The notes beneath the pieces were generated by a model, which was given only the letters and a program-made list of their open reading frames with translations, did no database searches and was not told the DNA's origin. Position numbers and translations under genes: made by a program. Below, piece by piece: positions 46,407 through 55,271 of a DNA stretch of 64,000 bases (positions within the stretch are counted from its first letter, which is position 1; each line of letters begins with the position of its first letter). This DNA is from Paraburkholderia acidicola. Its GTDB lineage: Bacteria > Pseudomonadota > Gammaproteobacteria > Burkholderiales > Burkholderiaceae. The stretch covers positions 744,001 through 808,000 of the forward strand of contig NZ_MTZV01000002.1 of assembly GCF_002362315.1 (NCBI RefSeq), given 5' to 3'.

Positions 46407-46946
46407 ATGACCGCCTTTCTGCTCATCTGGAGCCCGAAAAAGTGGCCCTGGCCAGAGCTGCCAGATCTCGCGAAACGCGTGGCTGCAGGCGAAGCGGTCG
46501 CGGATATGTGGGGCTGCGGCTTCGCGCGCAGCCTGCTGCCCGGCGACCGGGTGTTCGTGCATCGCGTCGCCTCGGAGCCACGTGGCATCTTCGGCTCGGG
46601 CTATGTGACGCGAGCGCCGTACGAAGTGCCGGACCCAGCCTACAAACGCGGCTACCGGCTGTGCATCGATTTCGTCTACGACTGGCTCGTCGATGCCAAC
46701 GAGCGCGTCGTGGTCGACCGTGCTGCACTGCGTGTGCATCCGTTCTCGGTCCAGACCTGGGACGCGCAAAGCTCGGGCACCTCGATCAAGCCGATCGCCG
46801 AAGGCGCGCTGGAAAAGCGTTGGGCCGAGCTGACCGGCAAGCGGGCATCACCACGGTTGCCGGTTGCATCGGTTGCCGCGCCGCAGGGCGCGCCGGTGCA
46901 ATCGTCGAAGGTCTCCGCGCACGCGCGCAGAAAGCGCACGGTTTGA
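46407..46946 (+). CDS. EVE/PUA-like domain protein
   Basis: A 179-residue protein. The N-terminal 120 residues resemble the EVE-like domain that precedes HNH nucleases in some proteins: MTAFLLIWSPKKWPWPELPDLAKRVAAGEAVADMWGCG, GDRVFVHRVASEPRGIFGSGYVTRAPYEVPDPAY and RLCIDFVYDWL. EVE/PUA-like domains bind modified nucleobases in DNA or RNA. No HNH motif follows; the C-terminal ~45 residues are basic and low-complexity (SVAAPQGAPVQSSKVSAHARRKRTV), so this is a stand-alone reader-type protein or a decayed nuclease. It starts divergently from the candidate small RNA. The ribosome-binding site is weak. Confidence 0.65.
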   Translation: MTAFLLIWSPKKWPWPELPDLAKRVAAGEAVADMWGCGFARSLLPGDRVFVHRVASEPRGIFGSGYVTRAPYEVPDPAYKRGYRLCIDFVYDWLVDANERVVVDRAALRVHPFSVQTWDAQSSGTSIKPIAEGALEKRWAELTGKRASPRLPVASVAAPQGAPVQSSKVSAHARRKRTV

Positions 46947-47150
46947 GCCACGGCAGGCGGCGCATCCATAACCCGTGCCGCCCGCCCCGCCAAAGCGCCC
47001 ACCGGGACATAACGCCGCAGCGGATGCTGCCGCCAAACGCCCGATTGACGGGAGTCCGGTACAATTTCAGCCAATCATCCCGCCGCCGCCCGCTCTCCCG
47101 GCACGCCGGCAACGCCATCCATCACGCAGGTCGAATCAGGTCGCAATTCC

Positions 47151-48443
47151 ATGTCCAGCCACTCCAGAAACGAAGCTCTCTTCGAACGCGCGCAGATCAC
47201 CATTCCAGGCGGCGTTAACTCGCCGGTGCGTGCGTTCCGCTCGGTCGGCGGTACGCCGCGCTTCATCGAACGCGCACAGGGCGCGTACTTCTGGGACGCC
47301 GATGGCCAGCGCTATATCGACTACATCGGCTCGTGGGGGCCGATGATTCTCGGGCATGTACATCCGGAGGTGCTCGACGCCGTACAGCGTGTGCTCGCGA
47401 ACGGCTTCTCGTTTGGCGCACCGACCGAAGCCGAGATCGAAATCGCCGAAGAGATCTGCAAGCTGGTGCCGTCGATGGAACAGGTCCGCATGGTCTCGAG
47501 CGGCACCGAAGCGACGATGAGCGCACTGCGACTCGCGCGCGGCTTTACGAACCGCAGTCGCATCGTCAAGTTCGAAGGCTGCTATCACGGTCATGCGGAC
47601 AGCCTGCTCGTGAAAGCGGGCTCCGGTCTGCTGACGTTCGGCAACCCGACTTCGGCGGGTGTGCCGGTCGACATCGCGAAGCACACCACCGTGCTCGAAT
47701 ACAACAACGTTGAAGCCCTCGAAGAAGCGTTCAAGGCATTCGGTAACGAGATCGCTTCGGTGATCGTCGAACCGGTCGCGGGCAACATGAATCTCGTGCG
47801 TGCAACACCAGCGTTTCTCGCCGCATTGCGGCGCCTGTGCAGCGAGTACGGTGCGGTACTGATCTTCGACGAAGTGATGTGCGGTTTTCGTGTCGCGCTC
47901 GGCGGCGCGCAGGCGGCGTACGGCATCACACCGGATCTCACGTGCCTCGGCAAGGTGATCGGTGGCGGCATGCCCGCGGCAGCGTTCGGCGGACGGCGCG
48001 ACATCATGGCGCATCTCGCGCCGCTCGGCGGTGTCTACCAGGCGGGCACGCTGTCGGGCAATCCGATCGCCGTCGCGGCCGGCCTGAAGACGCTGCAACT
48101 GATCCAGGCGCCAGGCTTTTACGACACGCTCAGCGCACGCACAACCCGTCTCGTAGAAGGACTCACTGCTGCCGCGCGCGATGCGAAGGTGCCGTTCGCC
48201 GCAGATTCAGTCGGTGGCATGTTCGGCCTCTACTTCGCCGCTTCGGTGCCGACCAGCTTCGCCGAAGTCACCCGCTCCGACGTGCCGCGCTTCAACGCGT
48301 TCTTCCACAAGATGCTCGACGCGGGCGTGTACTTCGCGCCATCGGCCTATGAAGCAGGCTTCGTATCGATCGCGCACGACGACGCCATCATCGACGCGAC
48401 GATCGATGCCGCGCGCGGCGCGTTCGCCACACTCGCTGCCTGA
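47151..48443 (+). CDS. hemL: Glutamate-1-semialdehyde 2,1-aminomutase
   Basis: A 430-residue PLP enzyme that converts glutamate-1-semialdehyde to 5-aminolevulinate, the committed haem precursor. Signatures are the N-terminal [57 protein letters not shown] and the PLP lysine in [38 protein letters not shown] follows. Length is normal. Only 4 bp separate its stop from ribD, so the two genes likely form one transcript. Confidence 0.97.
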   Translation: MSSHSRNEALFERAQITIPGGVNSPVRAFRSVGGTPRFIERAQGAYFWDADGQRYIDYIGSWGPMILGHVHPEVLDAVQRVLANGFSFGAPTEAEIEIAEEICKLVPSMEQVRMVSSGTEATMSALRLARGFTNRSRIVKFEGCYHGHADSLLVKAGSGLLTFGNPTSAGVPVDIAKHTTVLEYNNVEALEEAFKAFGNEIASVIVEPVAGNMNLVRATPAFLAALRRLCSEYGAVLIFDEVMCGFRVALGGAQAAYGITPDLTCLGKVIGGGMPAAAFGGRRDIMAHLAPLGGVYQAGTLSGNPIAVAAGLKTLQLIQAPGFYDTLSARTTRLVEGLTAAARDAKVPFAADSVGGMFGLYFAASVPTSFAEVTRSDVPRFNAFFHKMLDAGVYFAPSAYEAGFVSIAHDDAIIDATIDAARGAFATLAA

Positions 48444-48447
48444 GCCT

Positions 48448-49584
48448 ATGCCGATGTTCTCGCAAACCGATTTCGTCCATATGGAGCGCGCGCTGGCCCT
48501 TGCCACGCGCGGCATGTATACGACCGATCCGAATCCGCGGGTCGGTTGCGTACTGGTGAAAGACGGCGCTGTGATTGGCGAAGGCTTTACGCAACCGGCC
48601 GGCCAGGATCATGCGGAAGTCCGCGCGTTGAAGGACGCGCGTTCGCGCGGCCAGGACGTGCGCGGTTCGACCGCATATGTGACGCTCGAACCGTGCAGCC
48701 ATTTCGGCCGCACGCCGCCGTGCGCGAATGCGTTGATCGAAGCGCAGGTATCGCGTGTCGTCGCCGCCATGGAAGATCCGAACCCGCAGGTGTCGGGCCG
48801 CGGCCTCAAGATGCTGCGCGATGCCGGCATCGAAGTGCGCTGTGGCTTGCTCGCAAACGAAGCGCATGAACTGAACATCGGCTTCGTCTCAAGGATGACG
48901 CGCGGCCGTCCGTGGGTACGGATGAAGGTCGCGGCATCGCTCGATGGTCGTACGGGGTTGCCGTCCGGCGCGAGTCAATGGATTACCGGTGAAGCCGCAC
49001 GCGCCGACGGACACGCATGGCGTGCACGCGCATCGGCGATCCTGACCGGCATCGGTACCGTGAGAGAAGACGATCCGCGCATGACCGTGCGTGCAATCGA
49101 TACGCCGCGCCAGCCGCAACGTGTGCTGATCGATAGCCAGCTCGACGTGTCGCCGGAGGCGAAGATACTGGCCGGTGCGCCGACGCTGATTTTCTGCAGC
49201 ACGCTCGATGAACGGCTCGATGAACGCGCGGACGCATTGCGCGCGCGCGGCGCCGAACTCGTGCCGCTCGCGAACGCCGACGGTAAGGTCGATCTGCCGG
49301 CGATGCTGCTCGAACTCGGCAAGCGCAATGTCAACGAGCTGCATGTCGAGGCCGGCTATAAGCTCAATGGCTCGCTGCTGCGCGAAGGCTGCGTCGACGA
49401 ACTGCTGGTCTATCTCGCGCCGGGTCTGCTTGGCGTTGAATCGATGGGGATGTTCAATCTTGCGGCGCCCGATTCGCTCGACGGCCGTGTTCAACTGAAT
49501 TTTCACGCGGTCGACCGGATCGGCGAGGATCTGCGGATACTCGCGCGACTCGCCGCACCGCTCGCACGCACTGACTTGCACTGA
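48448..49584 (+). CDS. ribD: Riboflavin biosynthesis bifunctional deaminase/reductase RibD
   Basis: A 378-residue two-domain enzyme for the second and third steps of riboflavin synthesis. The N-terminal zinc deaminase has DHAEVRALKDA and PCSHFGRTPPCANALIEA, and TDPNPRVGCVLVKDG near the start. The C-terminal reductase has RPWVRMKVAASLDGRTGLPSG, SQWITGEAARADGHAWRARASAILTGIGTV and VNELHVEAGYKLNGSLL. The start is ATG 48448 (MPMFSQTDF); an ATG two codons later is an alternative. It follows hemL by 4 bp and is followed 16 bp later by ribE. Confidence 0.96.
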   Translation: MPMFSQTDFVHMERALALATRGMYTTDPNPRVGCVLVKDGAVIGEGFTQPAGQDHAEVRALKDARSRGQDVRGSTAYVTLEPCSHFGRTPPCANALIEAQVSRVVAAMEDPNPQVSGRGLKMLRDAGIEVRCGLLANEAHELNIGFVSRMTRGRPWVRMKVAASLDGRTGLPSGASQWITGEAARADGHAWRARASAILTGIGTVREDDPRMTVRAIDTPRQPQRVLIDSQLDVSPEAKILAGAPTLIFCSTLDERLDERADALRARGAELVPLANADGKVDLPAMLLELGKRNVNELHVEAGYKLNGSLLREGCVDELLVYLAPGLLGVESMGMFNLAAPDSLDGRVQLNFHAVDRIGEDLRILARLAAPLARTDLH

Positions 49585-49600
49585 ACAAGGAAACAGCACG

Positions 49601-50224
49601 ATGTTTACTGGAATTGTCGCGGCCGTCGGCCGCATTGCTTCGATCCAGCCGCTCGGCAGCGACGCCGATGCGGGTGTGCGGCTCGTCGTCGAAGCCGGAA
49701 CGCTCGATCTCGACGACGTCGTGCTTGGCGACAGCATCGCCATTCAGGGTGCGTGCATGACGGTGATCGAAAAGACGGCGCAGTCGTTCGCCGTCGATGT
49801 GTCGCGTGAAAGCCTGAACCTCACGGTCGGGCTTGCACAAACCGGCGACGTGAATCTCGAGAAAGCGCTGCGCGCGCACGACCGGTTGGGCGGACATATC
49901 GTGTCGGGGCACGTCGACGGGCTCGGTACCGTGACGCGCTTTGCACCGGTCGGCGAATCGCATGAACTGCGCGTGCTCGCGCCGCGCGAGCTGGGACGCT
50001 ATCTGGCGTACAAGGGGTCGATTACCGTAAACGGTGTGAGCCTGACCGTGAATTCGGTGGACGACCGCGCCGACGGCTGCGAGTTTTCGATCAACCTGAT
50101 TCCTCATACCGTCGAGGTGACGACGCTCAGGCATCTGGTGGCGGGAGCGAAGGTTAATCTTGAGATCGATATGATTGCGCGATATGTGGAGCGGATGTTG
50201 TCGACGGCGCAAAACATCAGTTGA
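49601..50224 (+). CDS. ribE: Riboflavin synthase, alpha subunit
   Basis: A 207-residue enzyme that dismutates two lumazine molecules to riboflavin. The N-terminus MFTGIVAAVGRI is the family hallmark. The two internally repeated barrel halves are recognisable: DSIAIQGACMTVIEKTAQSFAVDVSRESLNLT, and GSITVNGVSLTVNSVDDRADGCEFSINLIPHTVEVT. HIVSGHVDGLGTV links them. AAGGAAA lies upstream of the ATG. The gene closes the first riboflavin block; the next one (ribB-ribH-nusB) begins 2.8 kb further on, after an insert of leftward genes. Confidence 0.96.
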   Translation: MFTGIVAAVGRIASIQPLGSDADAGVRLVVEAGTLDLDDVVLGDSIAIQGACMTVIEKTAQSFAVDVSRESLNLTVGLAQTGDVNLEKALRAHDRLGGHIVSGHVDGLGTVTRFAPVGESHELRVLAPRELGRYLAYKGSITVNGVSLTVNSVDDRADGCEFSINLIPHTVEVTTLRHLVAGAKVNLEIDMIARYVERMLSTAQNIS

Positions 50225-50282
50225 TCGGAGTGGGTTGCAGCGATTCGCACATCCGGATGACGAAGCCTCGGTGGCCGGTCAG

Positions 50283-50567
50283 TTACTCACGTAACGGCGG
50301 CCATTGCCGGGAGGTATGAACGAGTGCAAGCATCCACACCGTATCGCCCTCAATCTCATAGACAAGCAGATAACTCTCGTGCGGAATCAACTCGCGAGTG
50401 CCCTCGATCCTGCCTGGCCCCCCTAACTCCGGGAAATATTCCAACTGCGCGGCGGCATCGCTGAACAACTCATCCATCCGCGCAGCTGCGGCCGCGTTGT
50501 CGGCCGCGATGTACTCCCACACGTCGTCCCGATCCTGCTCGGCTTCCGGCGTCCAGACAACCTTCAT
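50283..50567 (-). CDS. RelE/ParE-family toxin
   Basis: A 94-residue toxin of the RelE/ParE fold. MKVVWTPEAEQDRDDVWEYIAADNAAAAARMDELFSDAAAQL is the usual strand-helix-helix start. RELIPHESYLLVYEIEGDTVWMLALVHTSRQWPP is the C-terminal sheet with the H-x-x-R-x-W-P ending typical of ParE/RelE toxins such as YafQ/ParE-like proteins. Such proteins cut mRNA on the ribosome or poison gyrase; which applies here is uncertain. Its ATG overlaps the stop of the upstream antitoxin (ATGA). Confidence 0.9.
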   Translation of the reverse strand: MKVVWTPEAEQDRDDVWEYIAADNAAAAARMDELFSDAAAQLEYFPELGGPGRIEGTRELIPHESYLLVYEIEGDTVWMLALVHTSRQWPPLRE

Positions 50568-50839
50568 GCCTTGCTGGCGACACCGGCGCGCCGTTTCGCA
50601 AACTTAGCCTCGACTTCGGCATTTGAGCGACCGCTGCCAGCCCGCAACGAGGTGCGAGCGACATCGACCTTACTGCTCAGAAACTCGTCGTATTCGCGTG
50701 CTGCGCGTTGACGTTGTACGAACTCACGCATCAGTTCGCGTAACACCTGCGAAGCCGGTCGATGCACGGCTTCTGCTTCCGCCATGAATTCCTCGCGTAA
50801 CTCAGCTTCAAGCTTCATCGTAAAAACGGCTTCTTTCAT
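50564..50839 (-). CDS. Antitoxin of the RelE/ParE module (ribbon-helix-helix type)
   Basis: A 91-residue protein. The N-terminus MKEAVFTMKLEAELREEFMAEAEAVHRPASQVLRELMREFVQRQ matches a ribbon-helix-helix DNA-binding domain (one strand, two helices). The basic C-terminal half (SRASSKVDV-like, ASLRAGSGRSNAEVEAKFAKRR) would wrap the toxin. The ATG at 50839 is preferred to the frame start at 50878, which overlaps the operator. The pair has the usual order antitoxin-toxin with a 4 bp overlap and is likely autoregulated at the inverted repeat 50868-50882. Confidence 0.85.
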   Translation of the reverse strand: MKEAVFTMKLEAELREEFMAEAEAVHRPASQVLRELMREFVQRQRAAREYDEFLSSKVDVARTSLRAGSGRSNAEVEAKFAKRRAGVASKA

Positions 50840-50867
50840 CACGGGCGGCTCCCTGGTTGCATCAAAC

Positions 50868-50882
50868 ATACTTACCAAGTAT
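50868..50882. promoter_or_regulatory. Toxin-antitoxin operator
   Basis: ATACTT-ACC-AAGTAT is a perfect 6+3+6 inverted repeat 29 bp before the antitoxin ATG. It overlaps -10-like sequences (TATACT on the minus strand), so binding of the ribbon-helix-helix antitoxin there would repress the pair. Further right, CCATCG-TTCGA-CGATGG at 51051-51067 is a second inverted repeat that may belong to the opposite promoter. The rest of 50883-51173 holds no gene. Confidence 0.65.
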
Positions 50883-51173
50883 ATACGTTCTCATTACTTG
50901 AGTACGATTGCTACCCGTGCATGACCTCGTTTGCCCGCTCTGGGCAACGTTAGAGCCCCGAGGTCGGTGACCGATCGACCGTTTTCTACGATCAGTACGA
51001 TGGCAAGAAGTGTAGGTGAGCCAGTACGCACTGACCTTTAGGCCGTTCGGCCATCGTTCGACGATGGAATTTGCAACCAGCGCAACCTAATATAGTTGTA
51101 TTCGCATCGGCTGCAGCCCATCGGCGGTCGGCCCCTGCGTCACGTCACGCTGCCGAATCCGGAGGTCCTCATC

Positions 51174-51467
51174 ATGCAGATTGCTAAAGCGGTAATTGGA
51201 CTAGCTGCGCTGGTCGGCGTAAGCGGAGCCTATGCCGATGGGTTCGTCGTCACACAATCGATGTCGAACGGTCGTGAAATGCGTCTCCTCGAACACACCT
51301 CCGAATGCGGTGGCGGACCGGGCGCGTTCATTTACAGAGCCGGCAAACGGGTCGATCAAACCTGCAATGTCCGCATCACGCCGGCAGGCGCGACCATCAT
51401 CCTGCCGGCTTTTGAGCCGCATATGTTCGTCCCGCGCGACACGCTGTACCAGAACTCGAATTCGTAG
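51174..51467 (+). CDS. Small exported protein of unknown function
   Basis: A 97-residue protein with signal peptide MQIAKAVIGLAALVGVSGAYA-D (cleavage about residue 21). It starts at ATG 51174 behind a good GGAGG. The mature part is about 76 residues with a Cys pair (TSECGGGPG and DQTCNVRI) likely joined by a disulphide. It ends with EPHMFVPRDTLYQNSNS. I do not recognise the family; small periplasmic proteins of this type are common in Burkholderia. It is the only rightward gene in the insert between ribE and ribB. Confidence 0.65.
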   Translation: MQIAKAVIGLAALVGVSGAYADGFVVTQSMSNGREMRLLEHTSECGGGPGAFIYRAGKRVDQTCNVRITPAGATIILPAFEPHMFVPRDTLYQNSNS

Positions 51468-51527
51468 GCGGACGCTGCGGGAATAGATGTTCCCGGGGGC
51501 AGTGCAATTGCAGCGCCCCCGCCTCCC

Positions 51528-52799
51528 TCACTTATTCAGCAACCCCAGATCGATCGCATTAGCCATCGCCTGATACCCCGCATCGTTCGGATGAAGGTGA
51601 TCGCCACTGTCGTAGGCGGGCAGCAACGTCGTGGGATTCGACGGGTCCTGCATGGCCTTGTCGAAATCGATGACACCATCGATACCTGAAGCAGACCGGA
51701 CGAATGCATTCACCGCTTGCCGCTTCGTCTCGCCCGCGGCGTCGAAATACGAAGCGCCCTGGTAGGGCAACAACGTCGCGACAAACACCTTCATTTGCCG
51801 GGCCTTCGCCTGTGCAATCGCCGCATTCATCGCAGCGATGATCTGATCCGACGACACCGCTTGCGCCTGCACGAGCGCACCAAAGCCGATATCGTTGATG
51901 CCCAGCAGAATCACGACGTGAGTTGCTCCCGACACGCCCGTCACATCCCGCGCAAACCGGCCTTGTCCAGCGGGCCCGATCACATCGTGCAGCCAGCGGT
52001 TGCCCGAAATCCCCGCGTTCACGACACTTGCCTTGCCGACACTGCCGACGGCGGCCTGCACCCGATCGTCGAAGAAGTTCGGCCACCGATGATTGGCGCC
52101 AACCGTCGACTGGTACCCGTCAGTGATCGAATCGCCGAAGGTCACGACGACCTTCACCTTGTCCGCACTCGATACATCGACTTCGCTGAGCCAGTAGTAC
52201 GAGGTACTGGTCGTTGCCCCGCTCAGCGATGCCGCTCCCGGCTGATTGCCTGGCGCCAGGTAGTTCGTCTGCTGGCCTAGCGTATGCACCGTCGCAACCG
52301 GCGCACTGCCCTGAACGAACAGGCTGACCGCGAGATCCGCCTGGGTCGGAGACGACAGGCTCAAGCTGTCGCTCCAGATCTCCGCGCCGGCCGCGAGCGT
52401 CACGCTGGCCTGACCGGAGAAGGTGGCCGGCCTGTCGGTCGTCGTGTCCACGCCGCCGCTCCCAGTGCTGCGCGCGACATGCACCGCTGCAAACGTCACG
52501 GGCGCGGTGCCGAGGAGATTGGATAGCTTGACGCGAATCTGGTTGCCGCCGTACGACGTATGCACGATCTGCCGGATCGTCTGATTCGAGATCGAGACCG
52601 GTGTCGGGGCAGGCGCGAGGTTACCGGGGAACGGCTCGTTGTAGTCCTGCTGGGCCGCATACCAGCTTGCGACCCACTGGCCGGCGTTGCTGTTGACGCC
52701 GCCACATCCGGCGATCGTCGCCGCCAGCGACAGCATCGCCACCCCATACCCTATCGCCACGAGCCACCGCCTGCGTCCTGCCGATGCATTCGTATCCAT
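51528..52799 (-). CDS. GDSL/SGNH-family hydrolase, putative lipoprotein
   Basis: A 423-residue esterase-type protein. The N-terminus (GYGVAMLSLAATIAGCGG) has a lipobox I-A-G-C, so the mature protein probably starts at Cys32 with a lipid anchor. Residues ~40-215 form a beta-rich N-terminal domain. The SGNH catalytic domain follows: block I VVTFGDSITDGYQST with nucleophilic Ser, block II Gly in NAGISGNRWL, block III ILLGINDIGFG with Asn, and block V SGDHLHPNDAGYQAM with the catalytic Asp and His. Homologues act on acyl groups of polysaccharides or lipids. The frame is open to 52919, but the ATG at 52799 gives a proper signal sequence. Confidence 0.88.
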   Translation of the reverse strand: MDTNASAGRRRWLVAIGYGVAMLSLAATIAGCGGVNSNAGQWVASWYAAQQDYNEPFPGNLAPAPTPVSISNQTIRQIVHTSYGGNQIRVKLSNLLGTAPVTFAAVHVARSTGSGGVDTTTDRPATFSGQASVTLAAGAEIWSDSLSLSSPTQADLAVSLFVQGSAPVATVHTLGQQTNYLAPGNQPGAASLSGATTSTSYYWLSEVDVSSADKVKVVVTFGDSITDGYQSTVGANHRWPNFFDDRVQAAVGSVGKASVVNAGISGNRWLHDVIGPAGQGRFARDVTGVSGATHVVILLGINDIGFGALVQAQAVSSDQIIAAMNAAIAQAKARQMKVFVATLLPYQGASYFDAAGETKRQAVNAFVRSASGIDGVIDFDKAMQDPSNPTTLLPAYDSGDHLHPNDAGYQAMANAIDLGLLNK

Positions 52800-53011
52800 G
52801 CCGTCTCCGATGATTGTTTTCAGCCCTGATATGTGATGCGGACTGTAAGAATCATGGTCGGCCCGGTTGCTTACGCGTGACTGACTCAATGTGTTTTTCC
52901 GACGAGGATCGCACGCCACCGCGGAGGCAACCGCGCTGGCGAAATCCCCGCCAGGAGGACGCGCCCGTCCGCGTGGCGTAAAATACGCGCTTTCCCGAAT
53001 TTCACGCCAAC

Positions 53012-54151
53012 ATGACGCTCGCCTCCACCCTTGAGATCATCGCCGAACTGAAGGCCGGCCGGATGGTGATTCTCGTCGACGAAGAAGATCGCGAAAACGA
53101 AGGCGACCTCGTCATCGCGGCCGAATTCATCACGCCGGAAGCGATCAACTTCATGGCCCGCTATGGCCGTGGCCTGATCTGTCTGACGCTCACGCAGGAC
53201 CGCTGCAAGCAGCTGAACCTGCCGCTGATGACCTACCGCAACGGCACCCAGTACGGCACCGCCTTCACGGTCAGCATCGAAGCCGCCGAAGGCGTGACGA
53301 CCGGCATTTCGGCCGCCGACCGCGCCCGCACGGTCGCCGCCGCGGTGGCGCACGATGCGCGTCCCGAGCATATCGTCCAGCCTGGCCACGTGTTCCCGAT
53401 CATGGCCCAGCCCGGCGGCGTGCTGATGCGCGCCGGCCACACGGAAGCGGGCTGCGATTTCACGGCGCTCGCGGGCCTCACGCCGGCCGCGGTGATCTGC
53501 GAGATCATCAAGGACGACGGCACGATGGCGCGCCTGCCCGACCTGCTGGAGTTCGCACAGGAACATAGCCTGAAGATCGGCACGATCGCCGATCTGATCC
53601 ACTATCGCAGCCGCACCGAATCGATCGTCGAGCGCGTTGCCGAGCGCACGATGCAGACCGCGCACGGCCCGTTCCGCGCAGTCATGTTCCGCGATCTGCC
53701 GAGCGGCTCGCCGCACATCGCGCTGGTGCGCGGCACACCCGCAGCGGACCGCGACACGCCTGTACGTGTTCACGAGCCACTGTCGGTACTCGATCTGCTC
53801 GAAGTCGGTGCATCGACCCATTCGTGGACGCTCGACGCCGCGATGAAGGAAATCGCGCAGTGCGATCTCGGCGTCGTCGTGCTGCTCAACTGCGGCGATT
53901 CGGGCGAGCATCTGATCGACGTGTTCAAGGCCTTCGACGAAAAGGAGAAGGCGGACGCATTGAAGCGCCGGCCGGTCGACTTCAAGACCTACGGCATCGG
54001 CGCGCAGATCCTGCGCGAACTCGGCGTCGGCAAGATGCAGGTGCTGTCGAACCCGCGCAAGCTCGGTAGCATGTCGGGCTACGGTCTCGAAGTCACTGGC
54101 TTCGTACCGATGCCCGGCTGCCCGACGCAAGCGCCGCTGCCGCCCGCCTGA
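53012..54151 (+). CDS. ribB: 3,4-dihydroxy-2-butanone 4-phosphate synthase with degenerate GTP cyclohydrolase II-like domain
   Basis: A 379-residue protein. The N-terminal ~205 residues are a complete Rib[19 protein letters not shown] (acidic metal site), [44 protein letters not shown]. It makes the four-carbon unit from ribulose-5-phosphate. The C-terminal domain aligns in order with GTP cyclohydrolase II ([59 protein letters not shown]), but the zinc-binding C-x(10)-C-x-C stretch is replaced by [17 protein letters not shown] without any Cys. It should therefore lack cyclohydrolase activity, as described for RibBX-type hybrids. No FMN riboswitch is seen upstream. Confidence 0.92.
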   Translation: MTLASTLEIIAELKAGRMVILVDEEDRENEGDLVIAAEFITPEAINFMARYGRGLICLTLTQDRCKQLNLPLMTYRNGTQYGTAFTVSIEAAEGVTTGISAADRARTVAAAVAHDARPEHIVQPGHVFPIMAQPGGVLMRAGHTEAGCDFTALAGLTPAAVICEIIKDDGTMARLPDLLEFAQEHSLKIGTIADLIHYRSRTESIVERVAERTMQTAHGPFRAVMFRDLPSGSPHIALVRGTPAADRDTPVRVHEPLSVLDLLEVGASTHSWTLDAAMKEIAQCDLGVVVLLNCGDSGEHLIDVFKAFDEKEKADALKRRPVDFKTYGIGAQILRELGVGKMQVLSNPRKLGSMSGYGLEVTGFVPMPGCPTQAPLPPA

Positions 54152-54212
54152 CCGGACCCTGACCGCACCCTTTACGCGCATCCGCGCTCCATCCAACACC
54201 TACGGACCTCTC

Positions 54213-54728
54213 ATGGAAATCGGACAATATCAACCGAATCTCGACGGTGACGGCCTGCGCGTCGGCATCGTGCAGTCGCGCTTTAACGAACCCGTCTGCA
54301 ACGGCCTCGCCGATGCATGCATCGAAGAACTCGAACGCCTCGGCGTCACCGGCGAAGACGTGCTGCTCGTCACCGTGCCGGGCGCGCTCGAAATCCCGCT
54401 CGCGCTGCAAAAACTCGCCGAAAGCGGCCAGTTCGATGCGCTGATCGCACTCGGCGCCGTGATCCGCGGCGAGACCTATCACTTCGAACTGGTATCGAAC
54501 GAAAGCGGCGCGGGCATCAGCCGCGTCGCCCTCGACTTCGGCGTCCCGGTCGCTAACGCGGTCCTCACCACCGACACCGACGAACAAGCCGTCGCCCGCA
54601 TGACCGAGAAGGGCCGCGATGCGGCGCGCGTCGCGGTCGAAATGGCGAACCTCTCGGTGGCGCTAGAACAGCTCGGCGGCGACGACGACGATGAAGAAGA
54701 TGAAGACGAAGAAGAGGAACGTGCATGA
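54213..54728 (+). CDS. ribH: 6,7-dimethyl-8-ribityllumazine synthase
   Basis: A 171-residue subunit of lumazine synthase, which joins the RibB and RibD products. Family features are [66 protein letters not shown] and [21 protein letters not shown]. The last ~20 residues are an unusual run of Asp and Glu after EQLGG, ending ERA. Its coding tail overlaps the nusB start (ATGA). Enzyme position and start are certain; the role of the acidic tail is unknown. Confidence 0.96.
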   Translation: MEIGQYQPNLDGDGLRVGIVQSRFNEPVCNGLADACIEELERLGVTGEDVLLVTVPGALEIPLALQKLAESGQFDALIALGAVIRGETYHFELVSNESGAGISRVALDFGVPVANAVLTTDTDEQAVARMTEKGRDAARVAVEMANLSVALEQLGGDDDDEEDEDEEEERA

Positions 54729-55159
54729 AGAGCGCTCGCCGACGTTCCCGCGAACTGGCCACGCAGGGGCTGTATCAGTGGCTGCTGTCGGGCGCGCCCG
54801 GCGGCGAGATCGACGCGCAGCTGCGTAACGCGCAGGGCTTCGACAAGGCCGATCTCGAGCATCTCAACACGCTGCTGCACGGTGTGATCCGCGAGGCGGA
54901 TTCGCTGACCGCCGATCTCACGCCATGTCTCGACCGTCCGATCGAACAGCTGTCGCCGGTCGAACGCGCGGTCCTGCTGGTCGCCGCCTACGAGCTGAAG
55001 CATCACGTCGATATTCCGTATCGCGTCGTCATCAACGAAGCTGTCGAACTCGCGAAGACGTTCGGCGGCTCGGACGGCTATAAGTATGTGAATGGCGTGC
55101 TCGACAAGCTGTCGGCAAAGTTGCGCGCCACCGAGACGCAAGCCGCCCGCAAAAACTAG
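54725..55159 (+). CDS. nusB: Transcription antitermination factor NusB
   Basis: A 144-residue all-helical protein that binds boxA RNA with NusE during rRNA antitermination. [23 protein letters not shown] is the Arg-rich RNA-binding start. [59 protein letters not shown] is the conserved C-terminal part. The 4 bp overlap with ribH indicates coupling, the widespread ribH-nusB pair. Confidence 0.96.
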   Translation: MKSARRRSRELATQGLYQWLLSGAPGGEIDAQLRNAQGFDKADLEHLNTLLHGVIREADSLTADLTPCLDRPIEQLSPVERAVLLVAAYELKHHVDIPYRVVINEAVELAKTFGGSDGYKYVNGVLDKLSAKLRATETQAARKN

Positions 55160-55271
55160 GCGCAACACGCTCCGTCGCACTGATCCGCCGCCCGAAGCCG
55201 GTGGGTGGATCAGTGGCCGACGCAGCGCACTTTCTCGCGGCCCTGCCCGCTTTCGAAACCGGACTCACCGC

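Noticed and set aside
52920..53011. FMN riboswitch before ribB
   Set aside because: The conserved AGGGCAGGGTGAAATTCC-type elements are absent and the leader is too short.
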